This document shows positions 1-7,340 of a DNA stretch of 64,000 bases, piece by piece. The notes under the pieces are model-generated. The model did not search any database, was not told the DNA's origin, and saw nothing but the letters and a program-made list of their open reading frames with translations. The translations under genes were made by a program, and so were the position numbers. This DNA is from Thermoactinospora rubra (GTDB lineage Bacteria > Actinomycetota > Actinomycetes > Streptosporangiales > Streptosporangiaceae): contig NZ_MSZZ01000045.1 of NCBI RefSeq assembly GCF_002093975.1, forward strand, positions 1 to 64,000. The letters are read 5' to 3'. How positions within the stretch are numbered: the stretch's first letter is position 1; every line of letters starts with the position of its first letter.

Positions 1-61
1 GTCGCCCAACGGCCAACGCCAGACCCCTAAAGTTCCTGACATTGGAGGAAGGAGAACCACC

Positions 62-637
62 ATGGGACGACTGGTCGTCACCAACAGCATCACGCTCGAC
101 GGCGTCATGCAGGCCCCCGCGAGCCCCGGCGAGGACCGCCGCGACGGCTTCCCGTACGGCGGCTGGGCCGCGCCGTACCACGACGAGTCGATGGCGAAGG
201 CCATGGGCGAGGGGATGGGCGAGACCGGCGCCATGCTCTTCGGCAGGCGCACCTACGAGCAGTTCGCCACGTTCTGGCCGTTCCAGCCGGACGACAACCC
301 GTACGCGAAGGTGCTCAACGCCTTCCCGAAGTACGTGGCGTCCACGACGCTGCGGGAGCCCCTGCCGTGGGCCAACTCCACGCTGCTCAAGGGCGACGTG
401 GTGGCGGCCGTGCGCGAGCTGAAGCAGCGGCACGACAAGGCGATCTCCATCCTGGGCAGCGGGGAACTGGTCCGCTCGCTGCTGCCCCACGGGCTCATCG
501 ACGAGCTGGTCCTCCTGATCCACCCTGTGGCGCTGGGGCGGGGACGCGGGCTGTTCACCGAGCACACGGCGCTGAACCTGGTGAAGGCCACCACGACGGC
601 CACCGGCGTGGTGATCGCGACCTACCGGGCCTGCTGA
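62..637 (+). CDS. Dihydrofolate reductase-family (RibD C-terminal-like) protein
   Basis: The 191-aa product opens with the sheet-forming stretch MGRLVVTNSITLDGVMQAP and has the family pattern of YyaP/YwjB-type proteins: GAMLFGRRTYE near residue 60, the ILGSGELVRSL nucleotide-binding loop near residue 130, and LIDELVLLIHPVALGRGRGLF near residue 150. Members fold like dihydrofolate reductase and probably use NADPH, but the physiological substrate is usually unknown and resistance to antifolates cannot be claimed. The ATG follows a strong GGAGGAAGGAG ribosome binding site. Its 3' end overlaps the convergent MFS gene by 16 nt. No functional link to the RiPP genes beside it is evident. The family call is secure; the role is not. 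Confidence 0.88.
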   Translation: MGRLVVTNSITLDGVMQAPASPGEDRRDGFPYGGWAAPYHDESMAKAMGEGMGETGAMLFGRRTYEQFATFWPFQPDDNPYAKVLNAFPKYVASTTLREPLPWANSTLLKGDVVAAVRELKQRHDKAISILGSGELVRSLLPHGLIDELVLLIHPVALGRGRGLFTEHTALNLVKATTTATGVVIATYRAC

Positions 638-1899
638 GGCAGGTCACGCCGCCCCAGGAGGGCCGGGGTGAACAGGAACACGCCGGCCAGGGCGACCATG
701 CCGAGCATGATCCACAAGGTCGCCCTGACGCCGAGCCACGTGCCCAGCCCTCCGGCCACCAGGGCGCCCGGGATGTAGACCCCGTTCAGCAGGAACCGCG
801 TGGTCGCCGTCACCCGGCCCAGCATGCCCGGCGGCGCGTACGCCTGGCGGAAGCTCGCCGCGATGACGTTGGTGACCGCGATCCCGGTGACGCACATGAG
901 GATGCCGGCGGCGTAGAGGGCAAGTCCCGGACCCGGGCTGGCGAGCGGGATCAGCAGGACGAGCGGGATGACGAAGACGGCCATGGCGAGCAGGCCGCGT
1001 GCCGTACCGAAACGGTCGACGACGCGGCCCGCGACCAGGCTGCCCAGGACGGCGCCGACGCCCGCCACCGCCATGAGGAGACCGACGACGTTGGGCTGGA
1101 CGCCCACGTCGCGTACCAGGAACACGACGATCAGGGCGTCGTAGCCGGTCAGGCCGAAGTTGGAGACCGACGCCCAGATGGTGAGCGGACGGAAGTAGCG
1201 GTCGCGGGCGACGAAGCGCAGGCCCTCGGCGATGGTGCGCCACAGCCCGCCCTCGACCGGATCGGCCGCCCGCGCGTGCCCGGCGCCGGGCGGGTCAGAC
1301 CGGCGGATGCCAAGCAGGCAGGCCACCGACACCAGGAAGCTGGCGGCGTTGACCATCAGCGCGGTGGCCGCTCCCATCGCCTGCACGGCGAACCCGCCGG
1401 CGCTGGATCCGCCGAGGCGGGCGGCGCTGATGCTGGCCTGCATCTTGACGTTGCCCTCCACCAGGTCGCCGGCGTCGACGAGGACGGGCAGCTGGACCTG
1501 GTAGGCGGTGTCGAAGAACACGTTCGCGGCTCCGGCCAGCAGCGCGACCAGGAGCACGTGCTCGAACGTCAGCACGCCCAGCCAGGCGGCCAGCGGGATG
1601 CTGGCGTAGAGCGCGAACGACACCACGTCGCTGACGATCATGACCTTGCGGGACGGCAGCCGGTCCACCCACGCTCCCGCGGGCAGGCTGACGAGGAGCC
1701 AGGGCAGGAAGGCCGCCGCGGTCAGCAGGCTCACCTGGAAGGTGCTCGCCTTGAGCTCGGCGACGACGAGCAGCGACATGGCGACCACGGCCAAGGAGTT
1801 GCCGATCTCGCTGACCGTCTCCCCGAACCAGAACAGCCGGAAGTCGCGCTGCCACAGCAGCCCGCCGATCCTGCGTTGCCCTGCCGTGGTGCCGTGCAC
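622..1899 (-). CDS. MFS exporter of the YcaO RiPP locus
   Basis: This 425-aa protein has about twelve hydrophobic helices and the MFS loop motif around AGAWVDRLPSRKVMIVSD (residues about 75-90). It starts with GTG nine nucleotides after the YcaO stop codon, so the two genes are almost certainly co-transcribed. The sequence resembles the macrolide/tetracycline-type 12-TM efflux group (MefA-like), with the family start RRIGGLLWQRDFRLFWFGET. By position its likely job is export of, or immunity to, the modified peptide encoded upstream; this is inference. A deleted antisense copy of parts of this gene lies at 3862..4095, so the locus has undergone duplication. No ABC exporter or peptidase accompanies it. 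Confidence 0.85.
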   Translation of the reverse strand: MHGTTAGQRRIGGLLWQRDFRLFWFGETVSEIGNSLAVVAMSLLVVAELKASTFQVSLLTAAAFLPWLLVSLPAGAWVDRLPSRKVMIVSDVVSFALYASIPLAAWLGVLTFEHVLLVALLAGAANVFFDTAYQVQLPVLVDAGDLVEGNVKMQASISAARLGGSSAGGFAVQAMGAATALMVNAASFLVSVACLLGIRRSDPPGAGHARAADPVEGGLWRTIAEGLRFVARDRYFRPLTIWASVSNFGLTGYDALIVVFLVRDVGVQPNVVGLLMAVAGVGAVLGSLVAGRVVDRFGTARGLLAMAVFVIPLVLLIPLASPGPGLALYAAGILMCVTGIAVTNVIAASFRQAYAPPGMLGRVTATTRFLLNGVYIPGALVAGGLGTWLGVRATLWIMLGMVALAGVFLFTPALLGRRDLPQQAR

Positions 1900-1908
1900 G
1901 TCGTTTCC

Positions 1909-3171
1909 CTACCGTTCTCTACCGTTTCGCGCGGTGGTCGCCGAGTGCCAGCGCCGGGCCCCGCGTCCCGTCGGGAGCACGGGGACGCCGGCCCTGCTGA
2001 GGAAGAAGGTCTCCAGGCCGGGGACGAGGACTGTGACGACGGGAACGGCCCCGTCGTTCCATCTGAGGAAATATCCGGTCAGGCCGGCGTCGGCCAGCGC
2101 GGCGGTCAGGGTGTCGATCCGCGGCGCGGCGTCCGGCGGGTCCCACCACTGCGGAGGGCGGGACGGCGCTCGTTCGGAGCGGGCGACGAGATCGGCGGGG
2201 TCGAGGGTCACGCAGCGCTCCAGCGCCGGCCACCGGCTCAGGCGGCTCAGCCGCCGGTGCAGGCGGCGGTCGTGCTCGGGGTCGTCGACGATGTTGACGT
2301 AGGCCTGGACGAGCTCTCCGACCGCGCGTTCAAGCGCGTAGGCGGGAATCGTCGACGCGCCCGCGCCGCCCGCGCCGAGATAGGAAAGCCGGGACGGCAT
2401 GGCGCAGAATGCCGGGATGCCGAGCTCGGTCGTGATGTCGAAGACGAGCGGAGGGCAGCCGATCACCCGCTCCGCCTCGGCGCACAGCCGTCGGAGATCC
2501 TCCGGCAGGTCCTCCTGGCAGACGGCTGCGGGGCAGGCGTCGAAGGTCACGTACCAATTCATGAGCGCCATCGAGAAGGCGTCGCCTTCCACCGCCTCCA
2601 TGAGCGCGTGGACCAGCGCCTCTTGCTCGGAAATTCCCGCCGCGGTGCCGAAGTTCGTCGCGTAGCGAAGGTAGGGCCTATAACGCGGGTGATCGTCCTC
2701 GACAGGATATTGCGGATACCACGGGAACCTCGCGAAGGCGGGATACCAGATGGGATCGCCGCCACCGGAAATGGGGTCGAACCGCAGGCAAGCGACGTGA
2801 CCGTCCGGGAAGTCCGCGGCGAGCCGATGCACCATCGCGTCATCATGAAGGGCCGGCTGCGCCGCGATTTCTTTCGCTTGGACGACGCGAAGGCGGCTCG
2901 GGTCCCGGCGAAGCTTTTCGAAGCCGTGCTTGTGGCAGCAGTTCTCCCACGCCTCGAACAGCGCGCTCGCGACGGCCTGGGGGCCGCCGCCTCGGCCGGA
3001 CGACTCTCCCATCACCGAGCCTTCAGAGTCACGTAGAACGCAGCCTGCCACGCCGATCCGGCCCTGGGTTTGCTCGACGACTTCCGCCGACAGGCCGTGC
3101 CTGTCGAGCTCCGCGCGTAACGCGGCTATCGCGTCGAGGACCGGCGCCTGCCGTGTGCGCAATGCTCTCAC
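1909..3171 (-). CDS. YcaO-domain protein (RiPP backbone modification, no partner protein)
   Basis: This 420-aa protein carries the two conserved YcaO ATP/Mg-binding blocks: AVASALFEAWENC (residues 65-77) and NFGTAAGISEQEALVHALME followed by AVEGDAFS (173-200). YcaO enzymes activate backbone amides with ATP to give azolines, thioamides or amidines. The C-terminus (PVLPTGRGARR) lacks the PxPxP tail typical of azoline-forming cyclodehydratases, and no E1-like/ocin-ThiF partner, TfuA or dehydrogenase is nearby. That makes the reaction uncertain: a stand-alone bottromycin-type heterocyclase/amidine former is one option, a shared partner elsewhere in the genome another. The GTG start is supported by GGAGGG seven nucleotides upstream and matches the family N-terminus. 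A 42-codon peptide gene ends 62 nt upstream and the MFS exporter follows after 9 nt. Confidence 0.9.
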   Translation of the reverse strand: MRALRTRQAPVLDAIAALRAELDRHGLSAEVVEQTQGRIGVAGCVLRDSEGSVMGESSGRGGGPQAVASALFEAWENCCHKHGFEKLRRDPSRLRVVQAKEIAAQPALHDDAMVHRLAADFPDGHVACLRFDPISGGGDPIWYPAFARFPWYPQYPVEDDHPRYRPYLRYATNFGTAAGISEQEALVHALMEAVEGDAFSMALMNWYVTFDACPAAVCQEDLPEDLRRLCAEAERVIGCPPLVFDITTELGIPAFCAMPSRLSYLGAGGAGASTIPAYALERAVGELVQAYVNIVDDPEHDRRLHRRLSRLSRWPALERCVTLDPADLVARSERAPSRPPQWWDPPDAAPRIDTLTAALADAGLTGYFLRWNDGAVPVVTVLVPGLETFFLSRAGVPVLPTGRGARRWHSATTARNGRER

Positions 3172-3233
3172 GCGTTCCCTCCATCATCGCCGAGGTGACG
3201 TCGAGGGGGACGGGCACGCCGGTCCCCCGCACG

Positions 3234-3362
3234 CTATGCCTCGTTGCGCAGGCTGCCGCACGCCTGTGAGAGCATCGCTGATTCGCTGGGTGTGACGACG
3301 AACTCGTCCTCTGGTCCACCGTCTCTGTGCTGCAACCCGTGGTTCTGCGAGTTGGAAGCCAC
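3234..3362 (-). CDS. Candidate RiPP precursor peptide upstream of YcaO (42 aa)
   Basis: A short reading frame too small for routine gene calling begins with GTG and is preceded by AAAGGACGG at good spacing. It encodes 42 residues beginning MASNSQNHGLQ, with an acidic middle (GGPEDEFVV, residues 15-23) and ending SESAMLSQACGSLRNEA. The hydrophilic/acidic N-terminal half followed by a short C-terminal segment with one Cys, several Ser and a Gly is what one expects of a leader plus core for YcaO modification. It stops 62 nt before the YcaO start and shares its strand and apparent promoter. No homologue is recognised from memory, so the product class is open. A 5' regulatory peptide is the alternative reading. 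The core boundary is not known; Cys35 in ACGS is the obvious modification site. Confidence 0.62.
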   Translation of the reverse strand: MASNSQNHGLQHRDGGPEDEFVVTPSESAMLSQACGSLRNEA

Positions 3363-3407
3363 TTACCCGTCCTTTCTGGTGGAGTGCTAGTTGATCACAC
3401 CACAACA

Positions 3408-3436
3408 CTCTTACGAAATCTTGGGATTGTCGTCAA
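3408..3436 (-). promoter_or_regulatory. Candidate promoter of the peptide-YcaO-MFS operon
   Basis: Read on the minus strand, TTGACG (3436-3431) and TAAGAG (3413-3408) are separated by 17 nt, about 45 nt upstream of the GTG of the small peptide gene. The -35 matches five of six consensus positions; the -10 is weak. The surrounding DNA is noticeably AT-richer than the genes. This is pattern-based only. Confidence 0.4.
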
Positions 3437-3746
3437 GGTTGAAGACCACCCTTCTTGATTCAAGTAAGGAGCGCGCTTAAGACACTAATATGGTCGGACC
3501 TAAAACTGGTTCGGTTCTGTGTAGCCGGTGGAGCAAATTGTGATGGACAGATATTGGCCTTTGTAGGTCGGCAAGCCGCGCCGCCGGCCCGTAGGAAATT
3601 AGCGACATCTGGGCCGGTCGTTCTGGAGGCCTTTTTCGCGAGGGGTTGTACCTGTGGCTTCAGGGCGTCAAGCCGACTTCACGGAGATTCTGTCGGCGAG
3701 AGGGGCCGGACGCCTGCCTCATATAATGACAATGCCTCTTACGTCG
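3437..3746. other. Gene-free, AT-richer stretch between two RiPP loci
   Basis: I see no convincing coding frame on either strand here. The base composition is lower in GC than the rest of the window. A perfect TATAAT occurs at 3724-3729 just before the duplicated lasso-promoter region, without a clear -35. The stretch probably holds upstream regulatory DNA of the minus-strand YcaO operon plus rearranged DNA bordering the lasso scar. Confidence 0.5.
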
Positions 3747-3765
3747 CATGACTGGATCAGTCATG
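3747..3765 (+). promoter_or_regulatory. Inverted repeat in the duplicated lasso-precursor promoter
   Basis: CATGACTG (3747-3754) and CAGTCATG (3758-3765) form a perfect 8-bp inverted repeat around GAT, 91 nt upstream (centre to ATG) of a truncated lasso-precursor start. A weaker version with 6-bp arms occupies the same place before the intact lasso precursor (4430..4448). Conservation of this palindrome across the two copies suggests an operator for a regulator of lasso expression. No lasso-specific regulator gene is visible nearby. Confidence 0.45.
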
Positions 3766-3861
3766 GTCTGGCTGGGCGCTTCATCGCCACTGTGTGGAAA
3801 ACGCTGGCCGCGCCCCTTCCCGTTGTCCAGCCGGGAAGGAGACGACATGCCCACGAGCACC
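3766..3861 (+). pseudogene. Truncated copy of lasso precursor promoter, RBS and start
   Basis: The block aligns with the intact lasso-precursor upstream region: both read TCATGGTC, then a GCGCT...CGCC core, then GAAAACGC, GCGCCCCTTCC, GTTGTCCAGCCG and AGGAGACGACATGC before a start codon. The copy begins MPTST where the intact gene begins MRTST. After only about five codons homology stops and the DNA continues into an antisense copy of the MFS gene, so no leader or core peptide remains. It is a rearrangement scar and not a second precursor. Confidence 0.7.
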
Positions 3862-4095
3862 CGGCGTCGACGAGGACGGGCAGCTGGACCTGGTAGGCGG
3901 TGTCGAAGACCACGTCGCGGCTCCGCCGGCAGCGCCACCGGCAGCACATGCTCGAATCCCAGGACGCCCATCCAGGCGGCCAGCGGAACGCTCGCGTAGA
4001 GCGCGCACGACGCCACGGCCGGCCTCGCTGACCGTCTCCCCGAACCAGAACAACCGGAAGTCGCGCTGCCACAGCAGCCCGCCGATCCTGCGCCG
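3862..4095 (-). pseudogene. Internally deleted copy of the MFS exporter gene
   Basis: Nearly identical to two separate parts of the MFS gene at 622..1899: 3862-4015 matches about 1470-1627 and 4018-4095 matches about 1805-1880, with roughly 175 bp missing between them plus small indels that break the frame. The translated end still reads RRIGGLLWQRDFRLFWFGETVSE like the intact gene. It lies in the same orientation as the intact gene and is fused at 3861/3862 to the truncated lasso-precursor start. The copy cannot encode a transporter. It shows that the YcaO-linked exporter and the lasso precursor region were once duplicated or recombined together. Confidence 0.82.
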
Positions 4096-4202
4096 CCCCG
4101 ACATGCCAAAGACGTTCTTAAGCAATTCCAGGCGGCGCCGTCAAGATCCTATCCGTAAACGGTCAATAGCGCCAGTCCTTTATAGGGGTCATTCGAGGCG
4201 CG

Positions 4203-4415
4203 TCACGCCGCCCTCCGGAAGCGCGCTTTCCGCAGCTCGGCGCGCGTTTCCATCGTTGTCTGTGGAAAACTCTCCGCGGCACCGAAGACAATTCTGTCGG
4301 TATCCTTCATGACGGCTTCCACCTGCTTCTTTGTCGCGTAATCGGCCACTCTGAAGCTCGCGCGAGGAAAAATCAGCCGATGCGAGGGCTGGACGATCTC
4401 CAAAGCGCATGACAA
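4203..4415 (-). CDS. Hypothetical short ORF (70 aa), possibly a gene remnant
   Basis: The frame encodes MSCALEIVQPSHRLIFPRAS at its start and ends TMETRAELRKARFRRAA. Composition looks protein-like (mixed hydrophobic and charged residues, no low-complexity Arg/Pro run), yet codon third positions are only about 60% GC, far below neighbours. There is no clear ribosome binding site. I do not recognise the sequence. It lies between the rearranged scar and the intact lasso precursor, so it may be the tail of a gene broken by the same event. Confidence 0.3.
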   Translation of the reverse strand: MSCALEIVQPSHRLIFPRASFRVADYATKKQVEAVMKDTDRIVFGAAESFPQTTMETRAELRKARFRRAA

Positions 4416-4429
4416 AGTCCATTACGGCT

Positions 4430-4448
4430 CATGACACATACAGTCATG
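4430..4448 (+). promoter_or_regulatory. Inverted repeat upstream of the lasso precursor
   Basis: CATGAC (4430-4435) and GTCATG (4443-4448) flank seven nucleotides. The centre lies 88 nt before the precursor ATG, matching the better palindrome in the duplicated upstream region (3747..3765). Probably a regulator-binding site; no -10/-35 pair could be assigned with confidence. Confidence 0.4.
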
Positions 4449-4526
4449 GTCCGCCGGGGCGCTCCGTCGCCGTTGCGGGAAAACGCCGGCAGCGCCCCTT
4501 CCGTTGTCCAGCCGAAAGGAGACGAC

Positions 4527-4655
4527 ATGCGTACGAGCACCAAGGCCCGCGCCTACGAGCGCCCGACGCTGACCGCCGCGGGCACGTTCGACAAGAAGAC
4601 CGGGATCGGCATCTCCTCGGGGCCCGACGGCGTCCTGCTGCGCAAGCGCCTTTGA
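4527..4655 (+). CDS. Lasso peptide precursor (class II)
   Basis: This 42-aa peptide has the actinobacterial lasso leader signature Y-x2-P-x-L-x3-G-x-F: YERPTLTAAGTF at residues 10-21, recognised by the RRE protein. It is followed by the conserved Thr at leader position -2 (Thr25 in KKTG). Cleavage after TG gives a 16-residue core IGISSGPDGVLLRKRL. Asp8 would close an eight-residue macrolactam with Ile1, leaving a tail GVLLRKRL that is unusually basic. The alternative of starting at the Gly (nine-residue ring) would put Thr at -1, which is atypical. The ATG follows AAAGGAGACGAC. The cyclase, RRE protein and peptidase follow on the same strand after a strong hairpin. Precursor identity is secure; ring size is inferred. 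Confidence 0.9.
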   Translation: MRTSTKARAYERPTLTAAGTFDKKTGIGISSGPDGVLLRKRL

Positions 4656-4765
4656 CGGCCTCCGGCGGATCCGAGGAGCGTGAGAGCGCCTCCGACGACC
4701 GCGACCGCGTTGTCCCGACGTACTCGCGTCTCACGCCGCACCCGCATGTGACGACGCGGTGAGCC

Positions 4766-4795
4766 GCGGGCCGGTCCGGCACCGGACCGGCCCGC
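4766..4795 (+). terminator. Strong hairpin between lasso precursor and cyclase
   Basis: Two perfect 14-nt arms, GCGGGCCGGTCCGG and its complement, are separated by only CA and sit 111 nt after the precursor stop and 22 nt before the cyclase start. No T-tract follows, so it is more likely a partial terminator or an RNA-processing/stabilising element that raises precursor mRNA over enzyme mRNA than a full intrinsic terminator. Confidence 0.6.
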
Positions 4796-4817
4796 CCTCT
4801 GGAACGGAAGATCCATC

Positions 4818-6644
4818 ATGCTGAGTCCGGCCTGGTTCGTGGTCCTCCCCGACCACCTCCACGCGCACCGGGCGGCCAGGGCCCTGGCCGTGTCCGCCCC
4901 CAAGTGCATCCATCACGCGAGCGGCCGTCCGTGGATCCTGGGCGACTGGGACGACACGATGACCGTCGGCTGCGCGGGCTTCGCCTCCGTCGCCGTCCTG
5001 GGCGACCACCTGCTCACGCGCGACCGGCTGGAAGTCGTCGCCGCACGGCTGCGCACGGCGGCCGAGCTCGACGCCGTCATGGGCACGCCGCCGGGCAGCT
5101 ACCACCTGTTCGCCTCGGTGGCCGGCGAGACCCGCGTGCAGGGCACCGTCAGCTCCCTGCGCCCGGTCTTCCACGGCTCCGTCCTGGGCACCACGATCGC
5201 CGCCGACCGGGCCGACGTGCTGGCCCGCCTGGCCGGCTCCGCCCCGGCCCCCGACCGGCTGGCCGTCCAGCTGCTCGACCCGCCCGTGCTGTTCCCCCTG
5301 ACCGAGGAACCGGTGTGGGAGGGGATCTCCGCCGTCCCCGCCGGGCACTACCTGCTGCTCGACGGCACCGGCCAGGCCAGGGCCGTCCGCCGCTGGACCC
5401 CTCCCAAGCCCGTGCTCCCGATGGACGAGGGCGCGAGGTGGCTGCGCGAGGCCCTGACAGCCGCTGTCGAGGTCCGGACCCATGGCCGCGACCTCGTCAG
5501 CTGCGACCTGGCCGGGGCGGACTCCACCGCGCTGTGCAGCCTGGCCATACGTGGCCGGGCCAGGGTCGCCGCCTACACCGCCGCCTACCGCGACCCGCTC
5601 GGCGACGACGTCGCCTGGGCCCGCCGTACGGTGGCCGCCCTGGGAGGAGTGGAGCACCACGTCATCCCCGCCGAGGAGGTGCCGCTGGTCTACGACGGCA
5701 TCCGGCATCTGGACGAGCCCTTCGACGAGCCGTGCGCGACGGCGGCCGACCGCAACCGCTGGCTGACCATCGTGCGGGCGGCCGCCCGGCACGGCTCGCG
5801 GCTGCACATGGGCGGCTTCGGCGGCGACGAACTGCTGTACGGCTCGATCGCGCACCTCCACGGCCTGCTGCGGCGCAACCCCAGCCTGGCGGTGAGGCAC
5901 CTGCGGGGCTTCGCGGCGCAGTACCGCTGGCCGTACCGGCAGACCCTCCGCATGCTCGCGGCCGCCCCGACGCACGGGGAGTGGCTGCGCCAGGTCGCCA
6001 GGGAGCTCACCGCGCCCGCGCCCCCGGTGGACGCCCCGGCGCTGGGCTGGGGAAGACCGCCGCGGCTGCCGCCGTGGATCACGCCGGAGGCGGTCGACGT
6101 GGTCCGTGACCGGATCCATGCCGTCGCGGACGCCCGCCCCCTGGCCCCGGGGCACGGCCTGCACCAGGAACTCGTCGGGCTGCGCGCCGTGTCGCGCGCC
6201 GTGCGCCAGCTCGGGCAGATGGCCGCCGGGCTGGGCGTGCGGATGGCCGCCCCCTACTACGACGACGCGGTGATCGAGGCGGCTCTTGCCGTACGGCCCG
6301 GCGAGCGGATCTCCCCGTGGCAGTACAAGCCCCTCATCGTCGAGGCCATGCGCGGCATCGTGCCCGACATCGCACTCACCCGCGCCACCAAGGCCGACGG
6401 CTCCCACGACGTCGAGATGGGGCTGCGCGAGCACCGTGCCGACGTGCTGGCGCTGTGGGAGGACTCGCGCCTGGGACGGCTGGGCCTCGTCGACGTGGCG
6501 ATGCTGCGCGAGCTCAGCCGCCGGCCGTTGCCGCCCGTCCTGCCGTTCAGCGTGCTCTACCAGACCATCGCCTGCGAGCTGTGGCTGCGATCACTCGAAG
6601 ACGTCCCCCTTGTGGCACCTCGGAGCGCTCATGAGACTTCGTGA
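4818..6644 (+). CDS. Lasso cyclase (asparagine synthetase B-like, protein C)
   Basis: This 608-aa protein adenylates the core-peptide Asp side chain and closes the macrolactam on the core N-terminus. The C-terminal synthetase domain shows the pyrophosphate loop as LAGADSTALC (231-240, equivalent to SGGxDS) and MGGFGGDELLYG (331-342). The N-terminal glutaminase-like half lacks the Cys2 nucleophile of true asparagine synthetases, as usual for lasso cyclases, because no ammonia is made. The ATG is preceded by GGAACGGAAG. The 3' end overlaps the next gene by 14 nt. Length matches the family (about 600 aa). Confidence 0.92.
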   Translation: MLSPAWFVVLPDHLHAHRAARALAVSAPKCIHHASGRPWILGDWDDTMTVGCAGFASVAVLGDHLLTRDRLEVVAARLRTAAELDAVMGTPPGSYHLFASVAGETRVQGTVSSLRPVFHGSVLGTTIAADRADVLARLAGSAPAPDRLAVQLLDPPVLFPLTEEPVWEGISAVPAGHYLLLDGTGQARAVRRWTPPKPVLPMDEGARWLREALTAAVEVRTHGRDLVSCDLAGADSTALCSLAIRGRARVAAYTAAYRDPLGDDVAWARRTVAALGGVEHHVIPAEEVPLVYDGIRHLDEPFDEPCATAADRNRWLTIVRAAARHGSRLHMGGFGGDELLYGSIAHLHGLLRRNPSLAVRHLRGFAAQYRWPYRQTLRMLAAAPTHGEWLRQVARELTAPAPPVDAPALGWGRPPRLPPWITPEAVDVVRDRIHAVADARPLAPGHGLHQELVGLRAVSRAVRQLGQMAAGLGVRMAAPYYDDAVIEAALAVRPGERISPWQYKPLIVEAMRGIVPDIALTRATKADGSHDVEMGLREHRADVLALWEDSRLGRLGLVDVAMLRELSRRPLPPVLPFSVLYQTIACELWLRSLEDVPLVAPRSAHETS

Positions 6645-6912
6645 CGGCGTCATCGCCGCGGAAACCGAGTACGGCACGGCCCTGCTCGACATGGACAGCG
6701 GGAAGTACTGGAACCTCAACCCCACGGGGGCTCTTGTGCTGCGAGGGCTGCTGGAGGGGGCGACCACCGCCGAGATCGCCGGCTCGCTGACGGAGGAGTA
6801 CCCGGTGCCGGCGGAGGAGGCCGAGCGGGACGTGCGCGAGCTGCAGGAGGAACTGGCCGCGGCCGGGCTGCTCATCGAGCGGGAGCCGTCCGGGCGGAGG
6901 CGATCCTCGTGA
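6631..6912 (+). CDS. Lasso RiPP recognition element (PqqD-like, protein B1)
   Basis: A 93-aa stand-alone RRE: DGVIAAETEYGTALLDMDSG forms the three-stranded wing that binds the leader, and YWNLNPTGALVLRGLLEG plus the EEAERDVRELQEELAAAGLL helix are hallmark PqqD-fold segments. It delivers the precursor leader to the peptidase and cyclase. It overlaps the cyclase 3' end and its own stop overlaps the peptidase start (GTGA), indicating translational coupling. The split B1/B2 arrangement is typical of actinobacterial lasso clusters. Confidence 0.92.
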   Translation: MRLRDGVIAAETEYGTALLDMDSGKYWNLNPTGALVLRGLLEGATTAEIAGSLTEEYPVPAEEAERDVRELQEELAAAGLLIEREPSGRRRSS

Positions 6913-7340
6913 CGATGCCGGAGGCGATCCGGCACTCGCCGAGGTCGGTGCCGCCGGCCCGGCGCGTCGCGGTCCGGGCCGCGGTGGCCGCCGCCTGCCT
7001 GCTGGCCAGGCAGCCTCCCGGCCGCATCAGGGCCGTGCTGACGTGGCTGCGCCGCGGCTCCCGCCCGGCCACGTTCGCACAGGCGGCGGCCCTCCGCCGG
7101 GACGTGGAGGCGGTCAGCCTGCGCTGCGCGGGGCGGGAGGGGTGCCTGCCGCGCTCGCTGGCGACCGTCCTGCTGGGCCGGGCGGGGGGCCGCTGGGCGA
7201 CCTGGTGCGTCGGCGTGCGGCGCATCGCGCCCTTCGGGGCGCACGCGTGGGTCGAGGCGGAGGGGATTGCCGTGGGGGAGAGCTATCCGCCCGGGTATTT
7301 CGTGGTGCTGTTCACCGTTCCCAGTGATCAGGACCGATAG
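6909..7340 (+). CDS. Lasso leader peptidase (transglutaminase-like, protein B2)
   Basis: A 143-aa cysteine protease that removes the leader. The catalytic Cys79 is in GCLPRSLA and His112 in PFGAHAWVEAEG, both in the standard spacing of B2 enzymes; the N-terminal third is a helical Arg/Ala-rich extension. The GTG start overlaps the B1 stop by 4 nt. No ABC transporter (protein D) or isopeptidase follows, so export must use another transporter, perhaps the nearby MFS genes. The operon seems to end here. Confidence 0.9.
   Translation: MTMPEAIRHSPRSVPPARRVAVRAAVAAACLLARQPPGRIRAVLTWLRRGSRPATFAQAAALRRDVEAVSLRCAGREGCLPRSLATVLLGRAGGRWATWCVGVRRIAPFGAHAWVEAEGIAVGESYPPGYFVVLFTVPSDQDR

Noticed and set aside
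3847..3999. A second lasso precursor starting MPTST
   Set aside because: Only the first five or so codons match the real precursor; after that the sequence is antisense MFS DNA with no leader or core motif.
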